Positions 28,184-37,452 of a stretch of DNA of 64,000 bases are shown piece by piece. Both the position numbers and the translations under genes were made by a program. The DNA is from Bordetella sp. BOR01 (GTDB taxonomy: Bacteria; Pseudomonadota; Gammaproteobacteria; Burkholderiales; Burkholderiaceae_B): assembly GCF_019218885.1 (NCBI RefSeq), contig NZ_JAHUWT010000006.1, positions 186,001-250,000 of the forward strand, written 5' to 3'. The stretch's first letter is position 1. Each line of letters starts with the position of its first letter. Below the pieces are notes generated by a model. It did not search any database, was not told the origin of the DNA, and was given only the letters and a program-made list of their open reading frames with translations.

Positions 28184-29371
28184 TCAACGCGGCGGGCGGT
28201 GGATGTCGTGCGTGACGAAGCCCTGGCCGGGCGACGGCCGTTCGAGCACGGCAGGATCGGCCAATGTACGTTGGATATCGGTAAGCCCGCTTTGCCAATG
28301 GTCGCGCATGGCTTCGGAGCCGAACTCGTAGTCTTTCGAGTTGCGCTCGTAGCGCTTGGCTTCGTAGATCAGGTTGATGACGTTGACCGCCGGGGTGCAG
28401 GCCAGCTCGCGGATGTCGGCCAGTTCGGCGCTGTTGCGCTCGTGCTCGGGCAGGCGCTCGAGCAGGCGCTGCAAGCCGTGGCGCAGCTTGAGCACCCGCT
28501 GAAAGGTGTTCGTGACGGTACGGGTGCGGCTGGAATACTGGATGTCTTTTTGCCGCTCGGCCACTTCTTCCAGGGTGGTGGGCAGCGGCCCGCGCGCCGG
28601 CCACAGGTCGACCTGGAAGGCCAGGGTGTCGCGCATGGGGTGCGCCGACAGCACGTGCGCCAGCGGCGTATTCGAGACCACGCCGCCGTCCCAGTAGTAT
28701 TCGCCGTCGATTTCCACGGCTGGAAAGCCCGGCGGCAGCGCGCCCGAGGCCATGATGTGCTCGGCCCGCAAAGTGATGCGGGTGCTGTCGAAGTAGGCGA
28801 AATTGCCGGTACGGACATTGACGGCGCCAAAGCTGGCCCGCACATCGCCCCGGTTGAGCAGATCGAAATCCACATACTGGCGCAGCGTGGCCGCCAGCGG
28901 TGCGGTGTCATAGAAGCTGGTGGCGGCCGGCCCGCCGCGCAGCCAGTACGGCGGCGGGTAGCGCGGCTTGAAAAACCCCGGCTGCCCGGACATCAGGGCC
29001 TGGAACGCGGCCATTTGGCCGTTCATGGCCGGCGAGCCGAAGCCGAACGGGATGCCCTGGAACATTTGGGCCAGGGTATCGCCCCAGGGCAATGTCGAGA
29101 AACCCGTGGGGCGGCAGATGCTTTCCCAGAACCCGCGCAGGCGCTCGGCGCGCTCGTCGGGCGGCGAACCGGCGATGATGGCGGCATTGATCGCCCCGAT
29201 CGAGATGCCGGCGATCCAGTTCGGACGGATGCCGGCTTCGTGCAAGCCTTGGTAGACCCCGGCCTGGTACGAGCCCAGGGCCCCGCCGCCCTGCAGCACC
29301 AGGGCCACCGTGTCGTAGCGGGAAACGGTCGGCTGGCGCCGGCCGCGCCGGGGCACCCCCGCGGTGCTCAT
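28184..29371 (-). CDS. Patatin-like phospholipase
   Basis: Patatin-family lipid acyl hydrolase of 395 residues. The oxyanion loop LQGGGALGSYQAG is near residue 27, the nucleophile elbow GISIG near 55, and the DGG motif (YWDGGVVSNTPL) near 215 supplies the Asp of the Ser-Asp dyad. The C-terminal half (after 270) matches the extra domain found on many proteobacterial patatins. There is no signal peptide, so a cytoplasmic or peripheral membrane site is likely. The gene starts inside the stop of the lipoprotein gene (four-base overlap), suggesting a two-gene unit acting on membrane lipids. Substrate unknown. Confidence 0.88.
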   Translation of the reverse strand: MSTAGVPRRGRRQPTVSRYDTVALVLQGGGALGSYQAGVYQGLHEAGIRPNWIAGISIGAINAAIIAGSPPDERAERLRGFWESICRPTGFSTLPWGDTLAQMFQGIPFGFGSPAMNGQMAAFQALMSGQPGFFKPRYPPPYWLRGGPAATSFYDTAPLAATLRQYVDFDLLNRGDVRASFGAVNVRTGNFAYFDSTRITLRAEHIMASGALPPGFPAVEIDGEYYWDGGVVSNTPLAHVLSAHPMRDTLAFQVDLWPARGPLPTTLEEVAERQKDIQYSSRTRTVTNTFQRVLKLRHGLQRLLERLPEHERNSAELADIRELACTPAVNVINLIYEAKRYERNSKDYEFGSEAMRDHWQSGLTDIQRTLADPAVLERPSPGQGFVTHDIHRPPR

Positions 29372-29955
29372 TTGGTTCGGGCGGGCAATTGCAGCGCCGC
29401 GTTGCCCGCGCGGAACGGATAGCGGCTGAATATCTGCGCCACACTATTGTCGACATTTGGCGAAGACGCGGCCGCGCCGACGTTGTCAATGATGCCGGCG
29501 CTGACGCCTTCCCATACCAATTGCTTGCGCTTGGCGTCGATCAGGTCGATATTCAGCGTGCCTTCGTTGTACTGGTAGACGTCGCTACCCCAGCCGTAGC
29601 CAGGCCAACCGCCATAGAAACCAGCGCGGTACCCGTAGTAAGGCCCAGGCGGCGCCGGCGTGACTTCGGTTTTCTGTTGCAGCTTGGCGTTGAAATTGAT
29701 CAGCAGATCGGGCGATTGCGCGTCGTAGGTATAGCCGCGCATTTCCATCTGGCTGCGCGTGGCGGTTTTCAGGCGTTCAGTCAGCAACGAGCTGTAGCCC
29801 GCCTTGTCAGTGCCCAGGGGCGACATGAATCCGAAGCTGCGATAGTTGGCGAAATCGGCGCCATGATCGTAGTCGCTGCGGATGGTGGGCCCGGAGGCGC
29901 AGGCCGACAACAAGCTGGCCACGGCCAGGGCAGGCAAGAGCGCGATGCGTTTCAT
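29368..29955 (-). CDS. DUF4136-domain lipoprotein
   Basis: Predicted lipoprotein of 195 residues, function unknown. The signal peptide ends in a lipobox LLSACA with Cys19. The mature part has the pattern seen in DUF4136 proteins: SDYDHGADFANYRSFGF near the start, a variable Pro/Tyr/Gly-rich middle (about 105-130, with several YGYR/GYGWG stretches), and a LNIDLIDAKRKQLVWEG strand near the end. The start at 29955 has a GGAGA site. It is followed, with a four-base overlap, by the patatin gene. Confidence 0.82.
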   Translation of the reverse strand: MKRIALLPALAVASLLSACASGPTIRSDYDHGADFANYRSFGFMSPLGTDKAGYSSLLTERLKTATRSQMEMRGYTYDAQSPDLLINFNAKLQQKTEVTPAPPGPYYGYRAGFYGGWPGYGWGSDVYQYNEGTLNIDLIDAKRKQLVWEGVSAGIIDNVGAAASSPNVDNSVAQIFSRYPFRAGNAALQLPARTK

Positions 29956-30096
29956 TGGGGTCTCCGCGAGAAGGTCGCGCACGAATCATGCCGTGAAGCC
30001 TGCAAACTTGCAATGCAATCTCATTCGCATCCATGCCTCTTCCATGCATCAAGGGGGTGCGCCGCTACACTATGCACTGCTTTCCATCTTCCTGCC

Positions 30097-30903
30097 ATGG
30101 CCACACCTGCTCTTGAACTCGACGGCTCGATCTGGCTGCGCGCCGGCACCCAGACCTGGGGCGGCAAGAACCGCATCGACCTGCTGACCCAGATCGACGC
30201 CACCGGCTCGATCAGCGCGGCCGCACGCGCGGTGGGCATGAGCTACAAGGGCGCCTGGGATGCCATAGACGCCATGAACAACCTGGCCGGCGAACCCCTG
30301 GTGCTGCGCGCCACGGGCGGCAAAGGCGGCGGCGGCGCCCGCCTGACCGATCGCGCACACAAGCTGGTGGCCACTTTCCAGGCCCTGGAAACCGAACACC
30401 GGCGCGTCATGGCCCACCTGGCGCAAGCCGGCCTGGACGCCGCCGGCGACCTGAACCTGATGAGACGCATCATGCTGAAGACCAGCGCCCGCAACAAGCT
30501 GCTGGGCATCGTCAGTGCCATCCGCACCGGTGCGGTCAATGACGAAATCCGCCTGCGCATCGCGGGCGGCCACGAGATCGTGGCCACCATCACGCGCGAA
30601 AGCACGGTCGAACTGGCCCTGGAGGTAGGCACCGAGGCGATTGCGCTGGTGAAGGCGCCTTCGGTGCTGATCGCCCTGCCCGGCGACGGCATGCGGCTGT
30701 CGGCGGGCAACCAGTTGCCCGGTGTCGTGGCCCAGGTGCGCACGGGTGCGGTCAATAGCGAAGTGATCCTGGACCTGGATGGCGGCGGCACGATCGCGGC
30801 CATTGTCACGCAGGACAGCGCGCAAGCGCTGCAACTGGCGCCGGGCATGCCGGCGCTGGCGGTGTTCAATGCCTCGAGCGTGATCCTGGGCGTGGTGGCC
30901 TAG
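30097..30903 (+). CDS. modE: ModE-type molybdate-responsive regulator
   Basis: Dimeric DNA-binding protein that senses molybdate. It has 268 residues. The N-terminal LysR-like winged helix (about 20-85) includes SISAAARAVGMSYKGAWDAID and the GGKGGGGARLT wing, both highly characteristic of ModE. Two C-terminal TOBE/Mop domains (about 120-195 and 200-265) begin with near-repeats, SARNKLLGIVSAIRTGAVNDEI and NQLPGVVAQVRTGAVNSEV. The ATG at 30097 fits the family start. No molybdate transport gene is in the window, so it acts at distant targets. Confidence 0.93.
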   Translation: MATPALELDGSIWLRAGTQTWGGKNRIDLLTQIDATGSISAAARAVGMSYKGAWDAIDAMNNLAGEPLVLRATGGKGGGGARLTDRAHKLVATFQALETEHRRVMAHLAQAGLDAAGDLNLMRRIMLKTSARNKLLGIVSAIRTGAVNDEIRLRIAGGHEIVATITRESTVELALEVGTEAIALVKAPSVLIALPGDGMRLSAGNQLPGVVAQVRTGAVNSEVILDLDGGGTIAAIVTQDSAQALQLAPGMPALAVFNASSVILGVVA

Positions 30904-30969
30904 CGGCGAGAGCCTCGGACAAGCCTTGCGGACGATAGGCGCCAGGCAGCCAAGCACATCCGGCGGCCA

Positions 30970-31764
30970 TCAGCCCAGCAGCAGCGCGTCGTCGGACAGC
31001 TTTTCGCCCCGCACCCGCTCGAACATGGCCAGCAGGTCGGGCACGTCCATGCCCTTGCGCTGGTCGCCCGAGACATCCAGCACTACCTGCCCCTGGTGCA
31101 GCATGACCGTGCGTTCGCCGACGTCGAGCGCCTGGCGCATGCTATGGGTGACCATCATGGTGGTCAGCTTGGTTTCGGCCACGATGCGCGCGGTCAGTTG
31201 CAGCACGAAATCGGCCGTGCGCGGGTCCAGCGCCGCCGTGTGCTCGTCGAGCAGCAGGATGCGCGAAGGCTGCAATGCCGCCATCAGCAGGCTGACTGCC
31301 TGCCGTTGCCCGCCGGACAGCAGGCCGATGCGGTCGGTCAGGCGGTTTTCCAGACCCAGGCCCAGTGTGGCCAGGCGCTCGCGAAAGCCAGCGCGCATGG
31401 CAGCCTTGACCGCGCGGCCGAAACCGCGGCGCGCGCCGCGCAACTGCGCCAGCGCCATGTTTTCTTCGATGGTCAGGTCTTCGCAGGTGCCGGCCATCGG
31501 GTCCTGGAACACGCGTGCCACCCTGCCGGCACGCTGCCAGACCGGCTCGCGGGTGACGTCGGCGCCGTCGATCTCGATGCGGCCGGAATCCACGGGCAGG
31601 TCGCCCGATACGGCGTTCAGGAACGTGGACTTGCCGGCGCCGTTGGAACCGATGACCGTCACGAATTGCCCGCTGGGGATCTCGAGCGACAGGCCTGTCA
31701 AGGCCCGCGTCTCGATGGGGGTGCCGGCATTAAATGTGATTTTCAGGTCTTGCGCGCGCAGCAT
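30970..31764 (-). CDS. ABC transporter ATP-binding protein (TrpX-type importer)
   Basis: ATPase of an importer with the adjacent permease and periplasmic receptor. It has 264 residues with Walker A GSNGAGKST near 40, signature LLSGGQRQAV, Walker B ILLLDEHTAALD with the catalytic Glu-His replaced context (LDEHTAALD), and a switch His in VTHSM. The DEHTA sequence instead of DEPT is typical of this importer group. It starts two bases after the permease stop. The substrate class is probably amino-acid-like; the relatives include tryptophan-type systems. Confidence 0.9.
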   Translation of the reverse strand: MLRAQDLKITFNAGTPIETRALTGLSLEIPSGQFVTVIGSNGAGKSTFLNAVSGDLPVDSGRIEIDGADVTREPVWQRAGRVARVFQDPMAGTCEDLTIEENMALAQLRGARRGFGRAVKAAMRAGFRERLATLGLGLENRLTDRIGLLSGGQRQAVSLLMAALQPSRILLLDEHTAALDPRTADFVLQLTARIVAETKLTTMMVTHSMRQALDVGERTVMLHQGQVVLDVSGDQRKGMDVPDLLAMFERVRGEKLSDDALLLG

Positions 31765-31766
31765 GG

Positions 31767-32657
31767 TCAGGCTCCTTTTTTGCCGATCAGGCGGCGCTTC
31801 ATCATGGGAATCACCAGGGCAATGGTGACCAGCACGGCGGTGACCAGGTTCAGGTCTTGCGCCTGCAGGCCGATGAAGTCGCTGTTCAGGGCCAGCGCAA
31901 TGAAGAAGCGGTAGACGATGGCACCCACGATGACCGCCAGCGTGGCCAGCACCAGCTTGCGCGACGGCAGGATGCTTTCGCCGACGATCACCGCTGCCAG
32001 GCCGATGACGATGGTGCCGATGCCCATCGAGATATCGGCCCCGCCCTGGGTTTGCGCGAACAACGCGCCGGCCAGCCCCACCAGCGCGTTGGACAGCGCC
32101 ATGCCGGCCAGGATCATGCCGCCGGTATTGACGCCCTGGGAGCGCGCCATGCGGCCGTTGGAGCCGGTGGCGCGCATGGCCAGGCCGGTCTGGGTGGCCA
32201 GGAACCAGTCAAGCAGAAGCTTGACGATGATCACTACCCCCACCAGGATCAGCGGCCGTGCCACGTAGTCGCTGAGCCACTCGGGCTGCAGGATGGTGAA
32301 TACGGTGGACTCGGTGATCAGGGGCACGTTGGGCCTGCCCATGATGCGCAAGTTGACGGAATACAGGGCGATCATCATCAGGATGCTGGCCAGCAGGTCC
32401 ATGATGCGCAGCTTGACGTTGAGCCAGCCGGTGATCAGCCCCGCCACGGCACCCGCCGCGGTGGCGGCCAGGGTGGCCGAGAACGGATCCACGCCGCCCG
32501 AGATGAGCGTGGCGGCGACCGCGCCGCCCAGGGGGAAGCTGCCGTCCACGGTCAGGTCGGGAAAACGCAGCAGCCGGAAGGAAATCAGTACGCCCAGCGC
32601 GACCAGGCTGAAAATCAGGCCGATTTCCAGGGCGCCAAGCAAAGAGAACAGGGACAT
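31767..32657 (-). CDS. ABC transporter permease
   Basis: Membrane permease of 296 residues with about eight or nine hydrophobic spans and no signal peptide. It belongs to the branched-chain amino-acid permease superfamily: LIFSLVALGVLISFRLLRFPDLTVDGSFPLGG at the start, split here by name only, marks the TrpY-like members. It lies between the receptor and ATPase genes on the same strand. Its C-terminal basic tail (MKRRLIGKKGA) would be cytoplasmic. Confidence 0.88.
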   Translation of the reverse strand: MSLFSLLGALEIGLIFSLVALGVLISFRLLRFPDLTVDGSFPLGGAVAATLISGGVDPFSATLAATAAGAVAGLITGWLNVKLRIMDLLASILMMIALYSVNLRIMGRPNVPLITESTVFTILQPEWLSDYVARPLILVGVVIIVKLLLDWFLATQTGLAMRATGSNGRMARSQGVNTGGMILAGMALSNALVGLAGALFAQTQGGADISMGIGTIVIGLAAVIVGESILPSRKLVLATLAVIVGAIVYRFFIALALNSDFIGLQAQDLNLVTAVLVTIALVIPMMKRRLIGKKGA

Positions 32658-32734
32658 GAATCGACTCTGGCCAGCCGTGTCTTGTGAACCCAGCCGGCGC
32701 TGCCTTGAATTGTGTTCGGTGAATTAAAGCACGC

Positions 32735-32760
32735 GCCGCCGGCCCTGCGGGACCGGCGGC
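32735..32760 (-). other. G+C-rich hairpin between receptor and permease genes
   Basis: GCCGCCGG at 32735-32742 pairs with CCGGCGGC at 32753-32760 across a 10-base loop. It sits just after the receptor stop, and no T run follows. Such intra-operon hairpins often protect the receptor message and lower expression of downstream permease and ATPase genes. The effect is inferred. Confidence 0.5.
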
Positions 32761-32766
32761 AGCGGA

Positions 32767-33741
32767 TTACTTGACGACCTCGGCGGCCGACTTCAGCAGC
32801 GCGTCGGGCAGCGTGACGCCCTGCTTGGACGCGGCGCCCGGGTTGACGAACAAGCGCAGGTTGGAACTGGTTTCCGACGGGATGGCGCCAGGCTTCTCGC
32901 CCTTCAGGATGCGCACCACGATCTTGCCGGTTTGCACGCCCAGGTCGTGGTAGTCGATACCCAGCGCCGCGATGGCGCCGCGCTTGACGCTGTCGGTATC
33001 GGACGCCACCAGCGGGATCTTGGCGTCGTTGCCGACCTTGACCAGCGATTCATAGGCCGACACGACGTTGTTGTCGGTGTTGGTATAGATGACATCGACC
33101 TTGCCGATCAGGCTGCGCGCGGCCGAGGCCACGTCGACCGTACGCGGCGCGGCGGCCTCGACCAGCGTCATGCCGGCCTTGGGCAGCAGGTCTTGCAGCT
33201 GCTTGACCACCACCACCGAGTTGGCCTCGCCGGGGTTGTAGACCATGCCCACGCGCTTGGCCTCGGGCACGACCTTCTTGATCAGTTCGATTTGCTTGTC
33301 GAGCGCCAGCAGGTCGGATACGCCGGTGACGTTGGTGCCCGAGGCACCCATGCTGGGCACCAGTTGGGCCGCCACCGGGTCGGTTACGGCCGAATACACC
33401 ACGGGGACATCCTTGGTGGCCGCTACCACCGATTGGGCCGACGGCGTGGCGATCGCCACGATGGCGTCGGGGCGGTCGCCCACGAATTTGCGCGCGATCT
33501 GCGCAGCCGTGCCGGTATTGCCCTGGGCACTTTGGTACTGCCACTTGAGGTTCTTGCCGGATTCATAGCCGGCCTGCTTCAGGGCGTCCTGGACGCCATC
33601 GCGCACGGCATCGAGGGCCGGGTGTTCGACAATGGCCGTGACGGCCACCGATTTCTGCTGCGCCGCGGCAGGAACAGCGTGGATAGCCAGCGCCGCCGCC
33701 AGTGCGCCCACCGTCAGAAAATGTTTTTTTCCGATCAGCAT
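32767..33741 (-). CDS. ABC transporter substrate-binding protein (PF04392 type)
   Basis: Periplasmic receptor of 324 residues for the ABC importer downstream. The signal peptide ends near residue 27 (VPAAAQ). The fold family is the ABC_sub_bind group (TrpX-like), shown by VTAIVEHPALDAVRDGV at the mature start, VYSAVTDPVAAQLVPS, and AALGIDYHDLGVQTGKI. An AAGGAG ribosome site lies nine bases ahead of the ATG at 33741. It is first in the operon receptor-permease-ATPase. Known relatives bind amino acids such as tryptophan, but the ligand here is not certain. Confidence 0.9.
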   Translation of the reverse strand: MLIGKKHFLTVGALAAALAIHAVPAAAQQKSVAVTAIVEHPALDAVRDGVQDALKQAGYESGKNLKWQYQSAQGNTGTAAQIARKFVGDRPDAIVAIATPSAQSVVAATKDVPVVYSAVTDPVAAQLVPSMGASGTNVTGVSDLLALDKQIELIKKVVPEAKRVGMVYNPGEANSVVVVKQLQDLLPKAGMTLVEAAAPRTVDVASAARSLIGKVDVIYTNTDNNVVSAYESLVKVGNDAKIPLVASDTDSVKRGAIAALGIDYHDLGVQTGKIVVRILKGEKPGAIPSETSSNLRLFVNPGAASKQGVTLPDALLKSAAEVVK

Positions 33742-33893
33742 AGGGTCAACTCCTTGCACCGTTTTGGTGTTGTTTATTATCACGGCCGGCGCCGGCGGCT
33801 TCCCGCCGACCTGCCGGCCCGTGAAACCGCTAAGTCTAACGTGTCGGGCCGGGCTTGGCGGCGCGGGAAATCCCTGAAATGGTGCACGAAGGC

Positions 33894-33927
33894 ATCCGGC
33901 CCACCACGCATGCGCGTGGGGCCGGAT
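33894..33927 (-). terminator. Strong hairpin after the malonate operon
   Basis: ATCCGGCC (33894-33901) pairs with GGCCGGAT (33920-33927), and inside it CCACGC (33904-33909) pairs with GCGTGG (33914-33919) around an ATGC loop; only a two-base bulge interrupts a 14-bp stem. It begins 13 bases past the stop of the Bug receptor gene. No T run follows, so it may act as an RNA-stabilising end or a weak terminator. Confidence 0.55.
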
Positions 33928-33939
33928 CGGCGCTGCCGA

Positions 33940-34920
33940 TCAATCCAGTGTGACGCCGGAATCCTTCACCACCTTGCCCCAGCGACCGATCTCGCTATCG
34001 ACGAAGGTGCCGAACTGATCGCCCGTCAGGTTCGGAATGGCCGAGCCGTTGCCTGCCCAGATTTCCTTGATCTTCGGCGTGTTCAGCGCCTTGGTGACCT
34101 CGGCGATCATCTTGTCCACCACGGGCTTGGGCGTGCCCGCCGGGGCCCACAGCGCATACCAGGTCGAGACCTCGTAATTGGGCACCCCGGCCTGCGCCAC
34201 CGTGGGCACGTTCGGGAACGAGGGCGAGCGCTCGGCCGAAGCCACCGCCAGCGGCTTGATGCTGCCGGCGCGGATGTGCCCTGCCGACGAACCCAGCCCG
34301 TCGAATGCCATGTCGACCTGCCCGCCGATCAGGGCCGACAGCATCGGGCCGGCCCCCTGGTAGGGAACATCCACCAGCTTGATGCCGGTCTGCATGGCGA
34401 ACAGTTCGCCGGCCAGGTGGTGGGTGCTGCCCTTGCCCGCGGTACCGAAGTTGATTTCGCCGGGACGCTTGCGCGCGTATTCGATGAACTCCTGCAGGGT
34501 GTTGACGGGCAGCTTCGACGTATTGATCACCACCACCTGCGGCGGCTGGGCCAGCAGCGCAACCGGCACGAAGTCTTTCTGGATGTCGTAGCTCAGGTTC
34601 TTGTACAGCGACGGCGCAACAGCATGATGCGCTCCTCCCATGAAGAACGTGTAGCCGTCCGGCTTGGCCTTGGCGGCCACCGCGGCGCCCACCGTGCCGC
34701 CGGCGCCGCCCTTGTTGTCCACCACCACGGTCTGGCCAAGCTGGGTGCTGAGCTGCTGGGCCAGGGGACGGGCGAAAGTGTCGGTGCCCCCGCCAGCGGG
34801 GAACGGCACGATGAGCGTGATGGGATGGTCGGGCCAATCGGCGGCGGCCGCAGGGGCCAACGCCGCGCCGGCGCCCAGTGCGGCCACCACGGCCAGGGCG
34901 CGAATAACGGAATGGTTCAT
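33940..34920 (-). CDS. Bug-family periplasmic receptor, malonate operon
   Basis: Periplasmic carboxylate receptor of 326 residues. The signal peptide ends near 27 (PAAAADW). Bug motifs are ITLIVPFPAGGGTDTFAR, VVVDNKGGAGGTVGAAVAA, GTAGKGSTHHLAGE and LVDVPYQGAGPML. The start at 34920 has a strong GAGGAGA site. It ends the malonate operon, 180 bases after the malonyl-CoA synthetase gene, taking the position that a dedicated malonate carrier has in rhizobial mat operons. Malonate is therefore a reasonable ligand guess. Confidence 0.9.
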   Translation of the reverse strand: MNHSVIRALAVVAALGAGAALAPAAAADWPDHPITLIVPFPAGGGTDTFARPLAQQLSTQLGQTVVVDNKGGAGGTVGAAVAAKAKPDGYTFFMGGAHHAVAPSLYKNLSYDIQKDFVPVALLAQPPQVVVINTSKLPVNTLQEFIEYARKRPGEINFGTAGKGSTHHLAGELFAMQTGIKLVDVPYQGAGPMLSALIGGQVDMAFDGLGSSAGHIRAGSIKPLAVASAERSPSFPNVPTVAQAGVPNYEVSTWYALWAPAGTPKPVVDKMIAEVTKALNTPKIKEIWAGNGSAIPNLTGDQFGTFVDSEIGRWGKVVKDSGVTLD

Positions 34921-35100
34921 TTCATCTCCTCGATTGATACAGCTCGTTGGGCTGCTTGCGTCTGGTCTTGTTATGGAAGGTGCTGCGGCAATGCAGGTGC
35001 TGCCTGTGTGCTTGGTATGTTCAGTGCCTGGTGGAATGCACCTCCTGCCGGTCAAGGGTTGTAGAGGGGACCGCCAGCCGGCCGTTCCCCGCGAGCCTGC

Positions 35101-36642
35101 CTACACAGTCTTGTACGATTCGCGCAGCACGTTCTTCTGCACCTTGCCCATGGTGTTGCGCGGCAACTGGTCGACCACGTGGATCTGCTTGGGCACCTTG
35201 AAATTGGCGATGCGCGACTTCAGTTCGGCCTGCATGCCCCCGGTGTCCAGCGACGTGCCCGCGCGCGGCACCACCACGGCAACCACCGCCTCGCCGAAAT
35301 CCGGGTGCGGCACGCCGATCACCGCCGATTCGGATACGCCGGGCATTTCATCGATGATCAGCTCGATTTCCTTGGGGTAGACGTTGTAGCCGCCCGAAAT
35401 GATCAAGTCCTTGCTGCGCCCCACGATGGACAGGTAGTCGCCGGGCACGGCGCGCCCGCCCGATTCGCCGCCCCAGCGGCCCACGTCGCCGGTGCGGAAC
35501 CAGCCGTCGGCGGTGAACTCTTCGCGCGTCTTCTCGGGCATGCGCCAATAGCCGGCGAACACATTGGGCCCGCGCACCTGCACATTGCCGATCTCGCCCG
35601 TGCCCAGCGCGGTGCCGGCATCGTCGACCACCCGCGCCTGCACGCCGGGCAACGCCTTGCCCACGGTACCGCCCAGGCGTTCGCCCACGGCTGGATCGTA
35701 GGGGTTGGACGTGAGCATCACGGTTTCGCTCATGCCATAGCGCTCAAGAATGGTGTGGCCGGTGCGTTCGTGGAACTCGCTGAACGTTTCCATCAGCAGC
35801 GGCGCCGAGCCGGAAATGAACAGGCGCATGCGTGCGCAGGCGGCGCGGTTGAAGCGCGCATCGGCCAACAGGCGCACGTAGTACGTGGGCACGCCCATCA
35901 TCACCGTGCAGCGCGGCAGGTAGTGCAAGGCCTGGTCGACATCGAGCCTGGGCAGCCAGATCATGCGCGCCCCGGCCAGCAGCGCACCGTGCGAGGCCAC
36001 GAACAAGCCGTGCACATGGAAAATGGGCAGCATGTGCAGCAGCACATCGTCGGCGCGCCAGCCCCAGTAGCGGTGCAGCACCTGGGCGTTCGAGGCCAGG
36101 TTGCCGTGCGACAGCATGGCGCCCTTGCTGCGGCCGGTGGTGCCCGAGGTATACAGGATGGCGGCCAGGTCGTCGGCGCCGCGCGCCACGGTCTCGAACG
36201 ACTGGCCCAGGCCACCCGCGGCGGCCAGCAGCGTGCCGCTGCGATCTTCATCCAGGGTATAGACGTGGCGGGTACCGGCCTGGCCGGCTACCCGCTGCAT
36301 CCACGCCAGGTTCTTGCTGCTGCACACCACCACCGCGGGCTCGGCATCGCCCAGGAAATAGGCGACTTCGGTCTCGCGATAGGCCGTGTTCAGGGGCAAG
36401 TACACGAAACCGGCGCGCAGCGTGGCCAGGTACAACAGCAGGGCCTCGGGCGACTTCTCGACCTGCACCGCCACCCGTGCGCCCTCGGGCAGGCCCAGCG
36501 ACGCCAGCAAGTTGGCCAGGCAGGCGCTGGCGCGATCGATGTCATCCCAGGTGTAGAGCAGGTCGGGGGTTTCCAGCGCGACCTTGCTGCGGTCGGCGGG
36601 GAAACCGCCCGCCAGTGTGGTGTACAGGTTGGCGTTGCTCAC
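35101..36642 (-). CDS. matB: Malonyl-CoA synthetase (AMP-forming, MatB type)
   Basis: Activates malonate with ATP and CoA. It has 513 residues of the ANL superfamily. The P-loop ILYTSGTTGRSKGAMLSHGN is near 165, followed by the LERYGMSET motif near 300, and a C-terminal adenylation hinge with GDYLSIVGRSKDLIISGGYNVYP and the catalytic Lys in NTMGKVQK. Assignment as MatB rests on the partner genes for malonyl-CoA decarboxylase and a GntR regulator. Acyl-CoA synthetases of other specificity look similar. It starts five bases upstream of the hydratase stop region on the same strand. Confidence 0.87.
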   Translation of the reverse strand: MSNANLYTTLAGGFPADRSKVALETPDLLYTWDDIDRASACLANLLASLGLPEGARVAVQVEKSPEALLLYLATLRAGFVYLPLNTAYRETEVAYFLGDAEPAVVVCSSKNLAWMQRVAGQAGTRHVYTLDEDRSGTLLAAAGGLGQSFETVARGADDLAAILYTSGTTGRSKGAMLSHGNLASNAQVLHRYWGWRADDVLLHMLPIFHVHGLFVASHGALLAGARMIWLPRLDVDQALHYLPRCTVMMGVPTYYVRLLADARFNRAACARMRLFISGSAPLLMETFSEFHERTGHTILERYGMSETVMLTSNPYDPAVGERLGGTVGKALPGVQARVVDDAGTALGTGEIGNVQVRGPNVFAGYWRMPEKTREEFTADGWFRTGDVGRWGGESGGRAVPGDYLSIVGRSKDLIISGGYNVYPKEIELIIDEMPGVSESAVIGVPHPDFGEAVVAVVVPRAGTSLDTGGMQAELKSRIANFKVPKQIHVVDQLPRNTMGKVQKNVLRESYKTV

Positions 36643-36647
36643 CTTGT

Positions 36648-37445
36648 CTAGTCTCCAGTGAATACGGGCGGCCGCCCGGCCAGGAAGGCACTGACACCTT
36701 CCTGATGGTCGCGGCTATCGGCATAAGAAAAGAAATCTTGATAGTCGGCTTCGGCCAGCGGCGTGGCCTGCAGCAGCCGGCGCGCCTGGCGTTTGTTGAT
36801 GCGGGCGGCCAGCGGCGCGCCGCGCATGATACGTTCGGCGCTGGCGCGTGCCTGCGCGGCCACCTCGGCGTCAGGCACGACGCGGGTCAGCAGGCCCAGC
36901 CCCTGTGCCTCGGCACTGTCGAACACCCGCCCTTCCAGCAGAATCGCCAAGGTCGCGGCCGGGCCGGCCAGCGCCAGCAGGCCGCGCATTTCATCGGGAG
37001 CCATGGGAAAACCCAGCCGGTTGATAGGAACGCCGAAGCGCGCCGATGCGCCGGCGATGCGCAGGTCGCACTGGCAGGCGATTTCCAGGCCGCCGCCCAC
37101 GCACACGCCCTCGATCTGGGCCACGACGGGATGCGGGCATTGCGCCACGGCAGCCAGGGCCGGTGCCAGCACCTGCTGATGATAATGGCGCACCTGCCGG
37201 ACATCGCCGCGCACCGCCGGGAACTCGCGGATATCTGCGCCGGCGGCGAACTGTCCGCCCTGGCCGCGCACCACCACGCAACGCACGGCCGGGTCGGTGG
37301 CCAGCGCCTCGAACACACTGCGCAACTGCGCCCACATGGCAACCGTGATGGCGTTCAGGCGCCCGGGATGCGACAGCGTGACCCAGGCCAGCGCGCCCTC
37401 GCGCGCCAGCAGCACCTGCCCCGAAGGTAGCGTATCGTCGTGCAT
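36648..37445 (-). CDS. Enoyl-CoA hydratase/isomerase family protein
   Basis: Crotonase-fold protein of 265 residues in the malonate operon. The oxyanion hole region is VVRGQGGQFAAGADIREFP (near 65), and the second region IEGVCVGGGLEIACQCDLRIAG is near 105-125. One catalytic acid position is retained in the NRLGFPMAP region, but the substrate is not evident; a hydratase is not required for malonate to acetyl-CoA. It sits between the malonyl-CoA decarboxylase and malonyl-CoA synthetase genes with gaps of only 5-8 bases, so it is cotranscribed. It may serve a related substrate such as methylmalonate or a beta-oxidation step. Confidence 0.86.
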   Translation of the reverse strand: MHDDTLPSGQVLLAREGALAWVTLSHPGRLNAITVAMWAQLRSVFEALATDPAVRCVVVRGQGGQFAAGADIREFPAVRGDVRQVRHYHQQVLAPALAAVAQCPHPVVAQIEGVCVGGGLEIACQCDLRIAGASARFGVPINRLGFPMAPDEMRGLLALAGPAATLAILLEGRVFDSAEAQGLGLLTRVVPDAEVAAQARASAERIMRGAPLAARINKRQARRLLQATPLAEADYQDFFSYADSRDHQEGVSAFLAGRPPVFTGD

Positions 37446-37452
37446 GGCCGCC

